64,000 bases of DNA from Agrypnia vestita (lineage: Eukaryota > Arthropoda > Insecta > Trichoptera > Phryganeidae). Position 1 is the first letter of the stretch. The number at the start of each line of letters is the position of its first letter. Of the stretch, positions 1 to 10,610 are shown piece after piece. Both the position numbers and the translations under genes were made by a program. The DNA lies in NCBI GenBank assembly GCA_016648135.1, contig JADDOH010000132.1, positions 1-64,000 on the forward strand, given 5' to 3'. A model generated the notes under the pieces. The model was not told the origin of the DNA. It made no database searches and saw only the letters and a program-made list of their open reading frames with translations.

Positions 1-2
1 GG

Positions 3-572
3 ATGATTTCAAAAAATCGATTACGAATGCATGTGAAGAAAACCTATAAAGGCATGTTTTCTATTTTTTTTTTGATTTACCTACTTGTTTTCAGATTAAA
101 AATTTTTGGTTTTCATTACGAACAAACAATTTATAGCTATGATGTCGGCTATCACTCATTGACGTCTGTCTTGTTTGCGCCAGTTAGGCGCGGCAACGGA
201 AAGTCGAGCCGCGCTGTAACTTCTCCAGTTGTTCCAGATAGCAGTGCTAAATGTTATGATATCTGTAACTGTCTCGGTCGTGATAAGGGAACCTACATTA
301 TCGCGTGATATACTCTCACATTATGTGGCGTGTATTCGCCAACGAGAATCGTGACGACCGATTTCCGGTTCGACTCTTTCAATTTAGCGAGAGAATTAAT
401 ATCACACTGCTACAATAAATCAGCAATACCATCGTCAATACAGCCCAATCAGATCAATCAGTTAGAAGAACATAAGAGAGCAATTAAAAACTTTGACTTT
501 TATTCAGTAATGGCGGAACAATCGAAAATGGAGAGTCATACGTTCTTTAATAAATATTTAACACTTACATAG
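3..572 (+). pseudogene. Unrecognised reading frame with one stop
   Basis: A single frame runs from an ATG at 3 to 572, broken only by a TGA at 306-308. The middle and end are richer in GC than their surroundings and have mixed, protein-like composition, for example around GRDKGTYIIA before the stop and SFNLARELISHCYNKS after it. Residues 15-37 are hydrophobic and come from a T-rich stretch that also looks like an intron end (TTTTCAG at about 91-97). I recognise no family. It could be a decayed gene or transposon piece, or chance. Confidence 0.25.
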
Positions 573-725
573 CTGCAATAAGTGAAGAAAAATGAATATT
601 TTGGAGAGCTTAGAAACTCATAGTAAATAATGAAGTAAATAATAAAAACATAGTTAACATTCAAATACCACCCATAACCTCCCCACTCTTATTCATTCTA
701 ACCCCCTACCCTCATCACCTTTATA

Positions 726-835
726 CGAGGGGGTACCCAAAAGAAACCGAACTGATGTTGTGGTGGGTCGAGTTTTTGTAGTACCGCGTTCTGCCGCTAG
801 GGGCGTATAGAGCCATTATTCTCATTTTTTCAATT
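726..835 (+). mobile_element. Degraded 5' end of a mariner-like element
   Basis: The segment starts directly after TA with CGAGGGGGTACCCAAAAG and continues into a GC-richer leader containing CCGCTAGGGGCG. From memory, this start resembles inverted ends plus leader of some insect mariner transposons. No transposase frame and no matching right end follow, so it would be a truncated copy. The assignment rests on the terminal sequence alone. Confidence 0.35.
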
Positions 836-867
836 CAATTCATATTTATTATATTAGCCCATTTACA

Positions 868-1056
868 ATGATATATGTATGGGGATGCGTTCGTGTATCT
901 GGCATCATAGCGCACAGAAAAAAATACAGCGCGCACCCAACATACCACTTCTTCTTCATCACAGATTGCAATGAATGTTGCCGTGTGCTGAATCGCTTTT
1001 TGAGATTACGGAACCAAGATAACCTCTTTTCACGCCTTCCTTCTTCCCCAGCATAA
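868..1056 (-). pseudogene. Reverse transcriptase C-terminal remnant (non-LTR)
   Basis: On the minus strand the frame reads GRREKRLSWFRNLKKRF followed by basic residues. This matches the tail of many insect non-LTR polymerases, where a G-R-basic run precedes SWLRNLR. No start, catalytic motif or poly(A) is present, so only a fragment survives. The plus-strand frame over the same bases is a shadow. Confidence 0.35.
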
Positions 1057-1375
1057 GGAATTGTAAGAAATCATATTTTACATTGCGGAGAATGTGTCTA
1101 TACGCCTCGTTAGATAGATTTTATTAGTTCTCTCGACGTATTCATGACTCTTTGTAGCTTTTCATTAATAATGTGGTGAATTCAGGATATCTTTAATTAT
1201 TTCATCAGTAGTAAGAAGAAAAATTGAGAAAAATGGATAGATTTTTAGAAAACGATTGTGTGATTGGTGAAAACGCAAAACTCTATGCTTTTTTCTTAAC
1301 TTTTACTATAATTTTTACTTTTACAAACAACCGGACCATTCTTATTATTAATACTTTTAATCATAATGAATGGAA

Positions 1376-1430
1376 TATCACGATATATATCAGCTGATAT
1401 ATATCAGCGAACATATATCGTGATATATAA
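1376..1430. repeat. Imperfect AT palindrome
   Basis: A hairpin-forming stretch: ATATCACGATATAT near 1375-1388 is mirrored by ATATATCGTGATAT near 1414-1427. A second perfect 24-nt palindrome centred on CAGCTG lies inside (1382-1405). It directly precedes a MITE-B piece and may be a relic of another foldback element. Confidence 0.6.
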
Positions 1431-1435
1431 TAAAT

Positions 1436-1745
1436 GATAAAAACCCTGCAGAAATTCCAATTAGAATTTTTTCCATTTGGAATTCTGCATAGTTTTTATC
1501 ATTAGAATTATTTTATTTGACTTATATTAAAGGGAATAAATTTTTCATATTCGATACAAGTTACTGTAATAATAGTCCGTTTTACAAAAAAAAAGTCAGA
1601 AATAATGAGAAAAAAAATGCAAACTTTGATGTCGCATATCTCCATAACTATTGATATTAGGTCACGGTTGATTGAACACTTTCGAATCATATTTAAGGCA
1701 GGAATATAGTACTGCAATGTTATAAATGTTTTCCAAATAACCCTG
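1436..1745. mobile_element. MITE-B, right half with centre
   Basis: The piece contains the family centre (AATTCCAATTAGAATTTT, then a complementary segment ending TTTTTATCATT) and the whole right arm, including GCAAACTTTGATGTCGCATA and the terminal AATAACCCTG followed by TATA. The left arm is missing. It carries no gene. Compare the complete copy at 17475-18011. Confidence 0.75.
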
Positions 1746-2440
1746 TATATACAGCAAAATATTCCAGAAAATTCTAACAGGAAAAAACTAAATTGCCATG
1801 AAAACCTTACGAAATTTATATTGAAAATCTCACATACATTGAATAAATATTATATTTACTGTTTGTTAATAATAGAAAAAATATTTAATCAATTCTTAAT
1901 TTAAATCATTATTTTTTAACTTAATACCTACTTCAATTAGTTTGAAATATCTATGATTTAGACAAAATATATTTGTTGCCTACTTAAAATGCTTGTTTTT
2001 TTATCTAACTAGTTACCTACCCGGTTTTCACCTTTTTTAATTCGCCCCAAAGCAAAAACTTAAAAAACAAAAACCAGTACATGTTTAGGCTTCTGGGCGC
2101 TAGACCGGTTAATTAATTACTTATATTAACATTGTATGAGATTTCATTATAAATTCTAATTAAAAGATCGTAGGAGTTAGGTTTGCCAGGAAATATTTTT
2201 TTACCTTAAAAACCAAGGCTTTGGAGTCGGTTTTATTAATTTATTTTAAGCGGATTCCGGTTCTCAGTAATTTTGTTAAATTTTAATTAATAATTGAAGT
2301 GTCAAGCTGTTTTATTCAATTTAACGCATATATAGGAGATTTATGAGGCCTTTGAAAATAATATTTAAATTATCATGACATTTAGAAATTTTACAAATGA
2401 GATTTTACAAGTGATTATAGTTAAAGAATAAAGAAATATA
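1746..2440. other. AT-rich spacer, nothing recognised
   Basis: About 700 bases of AT-rich DNA between two MITE-B copies. No frame, RNA gene or repeat family could be assigned. Confidence 0.5.
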
Positions 2441-2797
2441 CAGGGTTATTTGTAAAACATTAATTACCTCGCAGGACTATATTCCTGCCTTGATTATGAG
2501 TCGAAAATGTTCAACCTATTATGACCTAATATCATATAGTTATGGAGCAATGCGACATCATTTTATTTAACTTGTATTGAAACGAATGAATTGTTCGTAA
2601 TCGATATGAGTTACTGTAATGATAGTCCAACATTTTACAAAAAATAAGTGAGAAATACTGAAAAAAAAATGCAAACTTTGATGTCGCATATCTCCATAAC
2701 TATTGATATTAGGTCATAATAGCTCGAACATTTTCGACTCATAATCAAGGCAGGAATATAGTCCTGCGAGGTTATTAATGTTTTACAAATAACCCTG
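2441..2797. mobile_element. MITE-B, internally deleted foldback copy
   Basis: Starts CAGGGTTATTTGTAAAACAT and ends with the complement, ATGTTTTACAAATAACCCTG, with TA on both sides. The arms face each other, but most of the left inner arm and the centre are deleted, so the copy is 357 bp rather than about 537 bp. Terminal inverted repeats and TA flanks suggest mobilisation by a Tc1/mariner-type transposase; that is inference, as no transposase is encoded. Confidence 0.8.
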
Positions 2798-3342
2798 TAT
2801 AACAAATAATAAAGAAAACAAGCATTTGTAGTGTATGTGTACGTCTTGGTATGTGTGTCATTTATTTTTTAAATGATTTTAATTCAAAGTTATCTTTTCT
2901 GTTGAAGAAAGTTGTTGTATAATTGTGATAATTTTAGATAGACGTCCTTGTGCAGTGTCTGTTTTCATGTGTTTTGTGTAATTTTTTGCTCCTATCTTGT
3001 ATTTCCCGTTAGCAATCTTATTTATAATTTGAAAGTGTGTGCTTAAAGAGTCTGGAGTGAGAGCGAATCATTGATACCGGATACATGTGCACACCGGATA
3101 CAATTCTTTTGCAAATTATATCGCGGTCTCGCAGTCTAGCTCACCCGGCTGAGATGATCGGTGCTGCATTCGAGAACTGAATGTGAAACGTACTCGAATA
3201 TCTTTTTTTGTGTTTTGTTCACATAATATGATCTATCAGAGTAGAAATCCTCCTAACAAAAAATGATTCATGAAATCAATATTCTCTTTTGATTACAAAT
3301 ATTCAGTCGGATGTTAAAAATGTCATATTATTTTTAAATATA
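2798..3342. other. Unassigned spacer
   Basis: AT-rich, apart from a slightly GC-richer patch near 3050-3190 (TACCGGATACATGTGCACAC and following). No coding frame or repeat match was found within the window. Confidence 0.45.
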
Positions 3343-3843
3343 CAGGGTATAATAGAGCTATTCCACAATACTATACAGCTGCCTTGATTATGAGTCGAAA
3401 ATGTTCAAGCAGCCATGACCTACTATCAATAATTAAGGAGATATGCGACATCAAAGTTTACATTTTTTCCAATATTTCTTTACAAAACGTTGAAGTATCA
3501 CTACAGTAACTTATATCAAATTCGAAAAATTCATTCGTTTCAATAGAAGTAAAATAAAATAACAAAAACCCCGGAAAATTCCAATTGGAATTTGAAGGAT
3601 TTTAACACTTTATTCACTTGCAAAGGGAATGAATTTTTCATATTAAATATAAGTTACTGTAATTATAGTTCAATGTTTTGCAAAAAATAAGTCAAAAATA
3701 TTGATAAAAAATGCAAACTTTGAAGTCGCATACATCCTTAACTATTAATATTAGGTCATGGTTGCCTGAACATTTTTGACATGATGATAATTAAGGCAGG
3801 AATCTACCGGTAAAGTATTGTCGACTAGCTCTGTTACAGCCTG
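3343..3843. mobile_element. MITE-B variant, full foldback
   Basis: Begins CAGGGTATAATAGAGCTA and ends TAGCTCTGTTACAGCCTG, flanked by TA. The arms carry the MITE-B landmarks (TGAGTCGAAAATGTTCAAGC, GCGACATCAAAGTTT and its complement) and meet at a short AATTCCAATTGGAATT centre. Its outer 20 bases differ from the main MITE-B type and match the larger element at 22302-23706, defining a second subtype. Confidence 0.75.
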
Positions 3844-4601
3844 TATATAAATATAAATATATAAAAATTAACTAATTGCATATATATTCTTTTTATTACA
3901 ATGGATTTGTGACACAATGCAAATATATCATAGGGGGTGTTAATTAAATAAATCAATTGAATTAAGCAATGTTAAAAAAAACTAAAAAGTAAAGACACTT
4001 TCCCTCTCAAAACTCTAAAAACTCTAAAAACTCAAGTAGGGAGTCAAAGAGAATATTCATCCATTATGAAAGTATCATCAAATCATATTTTTCAAAATAT
4101 TTATTATACTTCCTACTATTAAATCAATCCCACAACCAACTACAGCTGAATACAATCGATTACTTTGGCAATTAAAAATAATGAGGTCTATCCAGACAAT
4201 TTATTTACTACAAAAGGTCAAATTGTACAGCAATAGAATCTCTGTAAACAATGTGAATAAAGCCAATAAACATGTTCATTCAATAATACGTTATATTCTA
4301 TGTAACCATTGTTTGGTATTCTAATCGAATAATGAGGGACGCCATTTGGCGCGCATTGTGATGGCTCGAACAGCATCCAACAATTTGAGATAGCATTATT
4401 GACGATTGTCAAAAGCTACCAAGCAATCAGAATCTCATTTGAAATGTCACAGGCTGTCGGGTGGAGAGTGAAGAGTGTCGAGAAGGGATAACCAACCTTT
4501 CCAAGCGAACGGTGAGTTATAAAAAAAAATCGTGCGTGTACTCATGTACGCGTGGTAGAAGTTATACTTAAAAACTAAACTAAAGACAACATATAGGTCT
4601 T
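3844..4601. other. Unassigned spacer with a possible splice donor
   Basis: AT-rich, with a short tandem AAAACTCTAA repeat near 4009-4034. A GC-richer patch (4340-4512) ends AAGCGAACG|GTGAGT, a good donor-like site, so an untranslated exon is possible. There is no coding frame I would defend. Confidence 0.3.
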
Positions 4602-4800
4602 GAGCAGCTTGTTGATCTTGTGGTTAGGACACTCGCCTCGTGATCCAAAGGTCGCGGGTTCGAACCTCACTCCAGACTAGCAAGTTAGTCCTATTTTCAT
4701 AGTACAAGCGTTTAGCTTAGTTTGAAAATAGTAAGAATATTGAAGTGACACGTATTCCGTGATCACATCTCTATTTTTTTAAATATATATATATATATAT
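4602..4800 (+). mobile_element. SINE-A copy 1, near full length
   Basis: A tRNA-derived head carries an A-box-like TGGTTAGGAC (4621-4630) and an internal RNA polymerase III B box, GGTTCGAACCT (4657-4667). A unique body follows (TTTAGCTTAGTTTGAAAATA, then GTGACACGTATTCCGTGATC), ending in a T-rich stretch and a (TA)n run at about 4781-4800. Four other copies in the window share head, body and end, which identifies a SINE rather than a tRNA gene. It needs LINE proteins to move. Confidence 0.85.
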
Positions 4801-4929
4801 TTATGACGCCCAAAGTATTAAATTGTTGATTATTTTATTGAGTTCCATGAAAAGAATTAAAACTCATACTTACAGAAACGTAACCTCAAATATTTAAAAT
4901 AATTGCGGTAAACAAAAACTTTCTTAAAT

Positions 4930-5100
4930 TAACGGTTCGCGTCTTTAATAAGCTCTGCTCTTATAGTATATTTTTAAGGGGCTGGGAAGAATCGTTAGTT
5001 GCTATGTAGTTGCCGCCTTGTCGTCCGCGCGTCCGAGGTTCGAGTCTTTCTCCACCCGTGTAATTTAGTTTATTAGCCGTTAATTTAAACGATTTTTTTT
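4930..5100 (+). mobile_element. SINE-C head, diverged
   Basis: Starts near ACGGTTCGCGTCTTTAATAA, which matches the 57.08-kb copy, and contains a B-box-like GAGGTTCGAGTC (about 5035-5046) after a tRNA-like segment. The usual tail, ending GAAATTATTATGTTTG, is absent. It abuts a minus-strand SINE-A. Confidence 0.5.
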
Positions 5101-5102
5101 AA

Positions 5103-5275
5103 AATAGAGATGCGAACACGGAATACGTGTCACATCTATATTCTTACTACTTTCAAATTAAGCTAAACGATTGTGCTTTGAAAATAGAACTAACTTGCTG
5201 GTCTGGAGTGAGGTTCGAACCCGCGACCTTTGTATCACGAGGCGAGAGTCCTAAGCACAAGACCAACAAGTTACT
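5103..5275 (-). mobile_element. SINE-A copy 2
   Basis: Reverse-oriented copy. The tail (AATAGAGATGCGAACACGG) is at the left and the tRNA-like head (complement of GAGGTTCGAACC at about 5211-5222, then GACCAACAAG) at the right. It lies opposite copy 1, so the two could pair over about 170 bases. Confidence 0.85.
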
Positions 5276-5878
5276 AGATAAAATATTACTGAACACTAAT
5301 TTCAAGTCCATTTCGTGATATCGAATTTTCGCAACATTCTATCACCCGCTATATGCTTCCCGCTACAATTCGCACCCTGCGCGTACGCTACTTCCGTTAC
5401 AATATAAAAATTACTCTCAGTGCTCAAAAATAGATGACTTCAAAAATATTGAAATTTTCTAAACATAAAACTACTACCAATAAATCTACGGGTTTTTGAT
5501 TATATCTGAATAAATAGATGTTTAAATATATCTAGGCTAATAATAGATGTAGTCAATATAAGAATTTTCCACCTGTCAATAGTAGGTATACTTCATACCT
5601 ATTAGTCGTTTAAAACATTCCACCCGTCTGTGGAATACTTCGTTCGCACCGTTTCTACTACTAATCTGATTCAGTGCGCTACCTATTCGCTCGTTTCTGT
5701 GACGTTCGCAGCTATGAAAGATGTAGCTATGAAACCTATGAAAGCTGCACTGTATTTCTACTCAACCTCTAGAACTTCTATAAAGCCTCGACCGATTGCA
5801 AATCCTCTTAAATCTAGAATCTCGTGATAGTTTTTGCTCATTTCTTTTGCTTTCCCAGAGCTCTCTCTTTTATAAAAA
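5276..5878. other. Unassigned, partly GC-richer stretch
   Basis: No family recognised. The segment 5610-5790 has overlapping short open frames on both strands and a near-repeat of CTATGAAA in GCAGCTATGAAAGATGTAGC. I treat the frames as chance. Confidence 0.4.
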
Positions 5879-5945
5879 AAATAGAGATGCGAACACGGAA
5901 TATGCGTCAAATCGATCAATATTCTTACTATTTTCAAACAAACCG
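5879..5945 (-). mobile_element. SINE-A tail fragment (copy 3)
   Basis: Only the 3' part is present (AATAGAGATGCGAACACGG through CTTACTATTTTCAAAC). The tRNA-like head is missing, as expected for a 5'-truncated insertion on the minus strand. Confidence 0.7.
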
Positions 5946-6072
5946 TCAATTATTAAACTTCGATACATGTGGTTTGATATTTTCTTATTGATTTAAAATT
6001 TATTTCGATTCAAGTACAAAATCTACGACTTACCTTTGTTCAACCGGTGGGCCGCCTATCTCCATATTAGGA

Positions 6073-6360
6073 ATGTTTCCTTCATGGATTAACACACCCG
6101 CATCCGCAATAATACATACGGAGCTTTTGCGGATGCGAATGGGGTGCTTACGCGATGGAAAAGTACATTTTACATGTTTGAGCTTTTTTGAAGGTAAACG
6201 ATGCGTTAATTTTTTTATATTAAATGACAGTGACATTGACCCATTTATGCCAGAAGAGTGGAAAATCATAGAATGCTATGTTGAGCTGTTAAAAGCTTTC
6301 GAAGTAAGCAGTTCTCAGACCTTCGTATCATCAATGATTCCAATAATTCAAATGTTATAA
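6073..6360 (+). pseudogene. hAT/ZBED-like transposase fragment
   Basis: The frame at 6207-6357 reads DPFMPEEWKIIECYVELLKAF, then SSMIPIIQML. This fits the part of hAT/ZBED-type transposases where an EEW motif is followed by a helix ending LxPFE and a later IPLI segment. Upstream residues (NTPASAIIHTELLRMRMG) do not align with anything I know, and no dimerisation domain or ends are visible. A nearby TGCGGATGCGAATG repeat (about 6130-6143) recurs in related form near 45.64 and 46.06 kb and may belong to the same element family. Confidence 0.4.
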
Positions 6361-7971
6361 TAATATAAATAATATTAATTATTAATAATTAAGTTTTTAT
6401 TTATCACAAAAGTCACTGAACACGAACTTAATTGGAGCAGTACTTTATAATTCGGACTAATTTTGATACTAATCACTAGTCTCTGGAACACTTTATACAC
6501 GCCAGAACAGTCGCAGGTCTGCCATTGCACTATTCACTATTGAATGCCCAATAGGTATTCTCGTAATATATTTCGCTGGCCGTGCTGAATCGCCGCTTGT
6601 CGCTTCTATCATTTATCTCTGTTTTCGCTTCTGTCAAAATAACAACTGTCACAATAAACTGTCTTTGCAGTGCGTCTTTCGCGCATTTTTATACCCTCGA
6701 TTTATTCCTGTGTATTTCAGACATCTCCAGTGATGTCTTAATCACTGTAAAGTGCCGGTAAGTCCTCGATTGTATGCTGTCAATAATATTGTAACACTAT
6801 ATTAAAACTTAATTTGTTTAAGTATTACTAAACCGCTCGGGAACAACTGATTGGTGATAACCGTCGGTAAAGTGCAGAGAGCTTCAATCAAGAATCAATT
6901 TGCAAAAAAACTTGCTAATGTGTTGGTATTTTATTAAGTTCATAAATAACTGACTGCTGTTAATGCGCTGTCGGACCACATACATTTAAAACTGCTTATA
7001 GGTATATAACACGTTTTTTTTTTAATAATAGGTCGTTCGGTCAGTTAATTAATTAATAATTTTCAATATTTTCATCACTCTTTTTGTGTTTTAATAACGT
7101 CTAGCAATTTGTCCGTTTGACAGCCGGTTTGATTTTATGGTCTCCGCGCATAAATTTTATTGCAAGTAAAGTAGTTTGGCAGACGGCGTTTTTCACTGCC
7201 GCGCAACCGGCAACATCAGTTTATTCCTATACACAATAAAAGTGACTTCTGTACTGTCATTGCATTATTTACTGTCATCTTCTTTATTCTTCTTAAGGGA
7301 TGTTTCTTTGTCGCTGTAGCATACTCCGCCGGTCCCTTTTCTGTTCCAGAAATTTTACTTCATGCTAGATCCTACATTTGCTGTACTTCAGAATCTAGCT
7401 CATGACTGTTTTTCTCGGCCATTATCTTCTTATGTATGTCCTGTTATCTCTGTGGATTACTTTAGCGTGGGCATAATAAAGATACATAAATAGTTGCCCG
7501 AAAAATAAAAAATAAATGTTAATAATAATAAGTTTTTTCGAATCGCGTAATTGAAAATCTGTATTTTTTCCATAGCCATAAATCAAAAAATTTCCATTCG
7601 ATGCCTTATAACATATTCATAATGAACAAATTAGAATCAATACAAGTTTTTAAAAAAAATCGGAAATTTTATTTTCAGTTGAAAATTAAATTATGCTTAA
7701 AAACTAATGATATTACATTACATATTCTGACACTTCATCCCTAGTATCCATTTTTTAATTAACGTCTGAAAAAAAAACAGAAAACATTGAAAACATTCTT
7801 ATATATTTAGTTAAGTTATTGATTACATAATGATGATGAGTGAGACTACTGCTCTCGGAACCACATTAGTGACAAAATAATTAAATGTATGTTTAGTTTA
7901 GTGAAAATCAAAATAACTACGTATTTTAATTTGATTTTTCCAAAATGTCTTCAAATGGTTACCGCTCATTA
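6361..7971. other. Long non-coding stretch
   Basis: Mostly AT-rich. The segment 6480-6800 is richer in GC and carries a possible mini-exon: CTGTGTATTTCAG at 6708-6720, then GCCG|GTAAGTCC near 6752-6763. This is weak evidence for an untranslated exon. Nothing else is recognised. Confidence 0.35.
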
Positions 7972-8481
7972 CTCCCTTTATATTAACTCGTGGCGTCTGC
8001 TTGCTTGCTTGCCGGCTTGCCGTCGAAAAAACTTTGGATCGATTTTTAACCCTTTTCCCGTGATCCAATCGAGCTGAAACTTTGCAAGCAGACTCGTGGT
8101 GACGATCAAGAAGATCTATCAAATTTTCGTTAAAAAAAATAATTATAGTATTATTTCGGATTCTTAGAAATTATAATGGTTTTTCAAATTGGAATCATTA
8201 TCAAAGTTTGATTGCTAGCAACGGCGGCCCGATAACGTCGCGGAATATTTTCTTAATTTGAATTACTCCGTCGGTATACATAAAAGATACTTCACTACGA
8301 ATTTCGAAAATTTTAATTGACTGACAAATCTTTTTAGAATTTAATCTTCAAAGCATGAAGTGTCTTATCAAAACTCAAAACATCTGACATTTTGAAACAT
8401 ATTAAATTACTGTAAGTTTAGTGTTATGTTATATGTTTTAATTCGTCTTTAATTGTTGTTATATTTTACAAAGAAAGGGAG
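7972..8481. mobile_element. MITE-D copy 1
   Basis: Begins CTCCCTTTATATTAACTCGT and ends AAAGGGAG, with TA on both sides. The conserved interior includes CCCGTGATCCAATCGA and GACGATCAAGAAGATCTA. Two other copies (18581-18842, 33360-33626) share ends and interior, but this one carries about 250 extra bases in its right half. The two short frames inside are shadows. TA flanks suggest Tc1/mariner-type mobilisation. Confidence 0.8.
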
Positions 8482-9539
8482 TATAGTAAAAACTTGATTT
8501 TATTGGTAATTTATTTTTTATTCTGTTCTCTATACCTCATTTTAAATTAAAATATGAATCTATGAAATCATTTGCTATTTATATATTGTATAAAATGAAG
8601 TTATGTGTTTTTGAAGATGTTTAAAAATATTCATATTAATTTTTCTACTACATTAAATTTATGTACCATGTTTGCCTGTGCACAGTTTATTAACTGTTAT
8701 ATAAATATCTGGGCAATGCCTTCTATCATGTTCGATGTAAGATCTGCCGGACACCCAACAATAAACATTGTATATGTGGATATTGTTGTGGACAAACTTG
8801 GTGATAATATGGCAAACTAATAAAAAATTATACCGGTGGTATTGTATCATCCATATGAACTGCACAATAACTTTTCTTAGCAATAAATTTTCCATTCTTA
8901 TCTGACCACAAAACGTTTTTACAATATCGTTAACTATTTTCTATATAATAAGCAACATTTTGCAATTTTTGGTCCGTAAATGTAATATATTTTAACATTT
9001 AACATATTTTCTTCGTCTAATTCTATATTTCTGCCGAAAACATTTCTTTATTTTCTTAAAAAACATAAAATAAAAAAGCAATTAATTTTTAAAAAAATTA
9101 CTGTTATTAGTGCATACGTATTAATCTTGAAATATTTTTAATTTATATTTTCGTTTGGGGTACCGAAATAAGATGAAAATTAAATGATAAAACATGATTG
9201 ATTGCTATTGTTTCGATTATGTTATTAAAAGAGTAAAATATCATTCTTTTTTATTACATCATCATATCTCAAACTTACATAATTATTCATTCAAAGACTT
9301 GTTTACTTAAATACTTTATATATATAATTAAAATATCTAATAAAAAAATTGTTCTTTCCGTCCTTTTTTTTGTAAATGTTTAATTAATTAGAAAACTGGC
9401 ATTTTCTATTCCCGGAACAGATTATTAAAGGCAAATTTCGGATTTCTGAGATAATTATTTTGGTTTGGGATTAAATTCACAAATCAGGATATAATCTGAA
9501 ATGAGAAAATTTAATAATTTCATTTAGATGTCATATGTG
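8482..9539. other. AT-rich spacer
   Basis: Very AT-rich, with frames of about 70-80 codons on both strands near 8605-8895. They lack recognisable motifs and look accidental. No repeat family assigned. Confidence 0.45.
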
Positions 9540-9785
9540 GGGTATAAAAGCAAAGACAGCAATATCAAAAAAAATAATTTAATACACTCATCGAGGATTA
9601 CTATTTTATAATGTACTGAATTCGTGATTTCATAAGAAACATAGTCAATAAATTTATTGGAAACGTGTTTTTGGAAGGGATAGATATATAAAATCTATAA
9701 TTAAGTACATTTTAAATTATAATCCTCGATGTGTGCAATCAAATCATTTTTATTTGTTTGAATATTGCTGCCTTTGCTATTATAT
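9540..9785. mobile_element. MITE-E copy 1
   Basis: A foldback element: GGTATAAAAGCAAAGACAGC at the left is mirrored by GCTGCCTTTGCTATTATA at the right, and the inner ATCGAGGATT / AATCCTCGAT also pair. A second, longer copy is at 34700-35148. It is non-coding. Confidence 0.75.
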
Positions 9786-10210
9786 TTATTTAGTATCTAT
9801 TTATGTAAATGTTTTGTTCTTTCATGTTTTACTTCCCTTTTCTCAATAAATTCGTTACGCAAACTTCGGCTATGAAATGAATTTTAACGCAAGTTCATCT
9901 TGTTATCTTTAAGGTGATTATTCTAAATTCTATTATAAATTATGTGTTAAATTTGTAAGTACTACAATGTATCATCTATCAGCTATTAAATTGGCACTGG
10001 AAAAAGTGTTGCCAATTCGAAAAAAGGGTGTTAAAAATACACCATATATTTAAACGCTAATGGCATAAAACAATCTTTTCATTATTTTCAATGAAGCAAC
10101 TATCACAATATTATTTTGTTTTATCTCATTTCAATATTTTATACCTCTAAAAAAACACCCTATACAAAAGAAAACTCTCACCACAAATAGATTATTCTAA
10201 TTGTAATAAA
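9786..10210. other. AT-rich spacer
   Basis: No gene, RNA or shared repeat recognised. Confidence 0.45.
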
Positions 10211-10610
10211 TTAAACTAAATGTACCTGTGATGTAATCTTCAATGAAGGCCGACAGTGAAAATTTCGGGAAGCGAGACAATGCCTTTTCACGTTCAAAGG
10301 TATTGAATTTCCAATTAATCTAAAGCAGTCGTTGACCCGCGGGTCATCAAGCATGACCTCCGTCATCCACGGAGACAGAGCGTCCCGACTGACGACAATC
10401 TCGGTAATACAGCTGTGCGGTCGTGGTAGTGAGATGGAAACCAGCCTCTGTGACGACACTCTGGCTTCACGGTAGATGGCAAATCGTCTCTTCAAACGTC
10501 GAGCTTTGTCTTTCGTGTAACCAGACAGCATTCGAATACAACTCTAGCAATCACATTTGGGATAATGAGATGTCACAGAAGACACTCTCGCACACAACTG
10601 ATACAGGTAT
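10211..10610 (-). other. GC-richer island with a 106-codon open frame
   Basis: This 400-bp block is clearly richer in GC than the flanks. On the minus strand one frame (10211-10531) is open for 106 codons and rich in basic residues near its start (KDKARRLKRRF). Another minus frame reads protein-like at its end (FEREKALSRFPKFSLSAFIE) but has several stops. It is bounded by TATACCTGTATCAG (acceptor-like, about 10597-10610) and ACATCACAG|GTACAT (donor-like, about 10226), so it could be an internal exon, an old pseudogene or a transposon piece. No family recognised. Confidence 0.3.

Noticed and set aside
4602..4680. tRNA gene at GGTTCGAACCT
   Set aside because: The box A/B pattern is present in five copies followed by the same non-tRNA body, and the cloverleaf does not close, so it is a SINE head.
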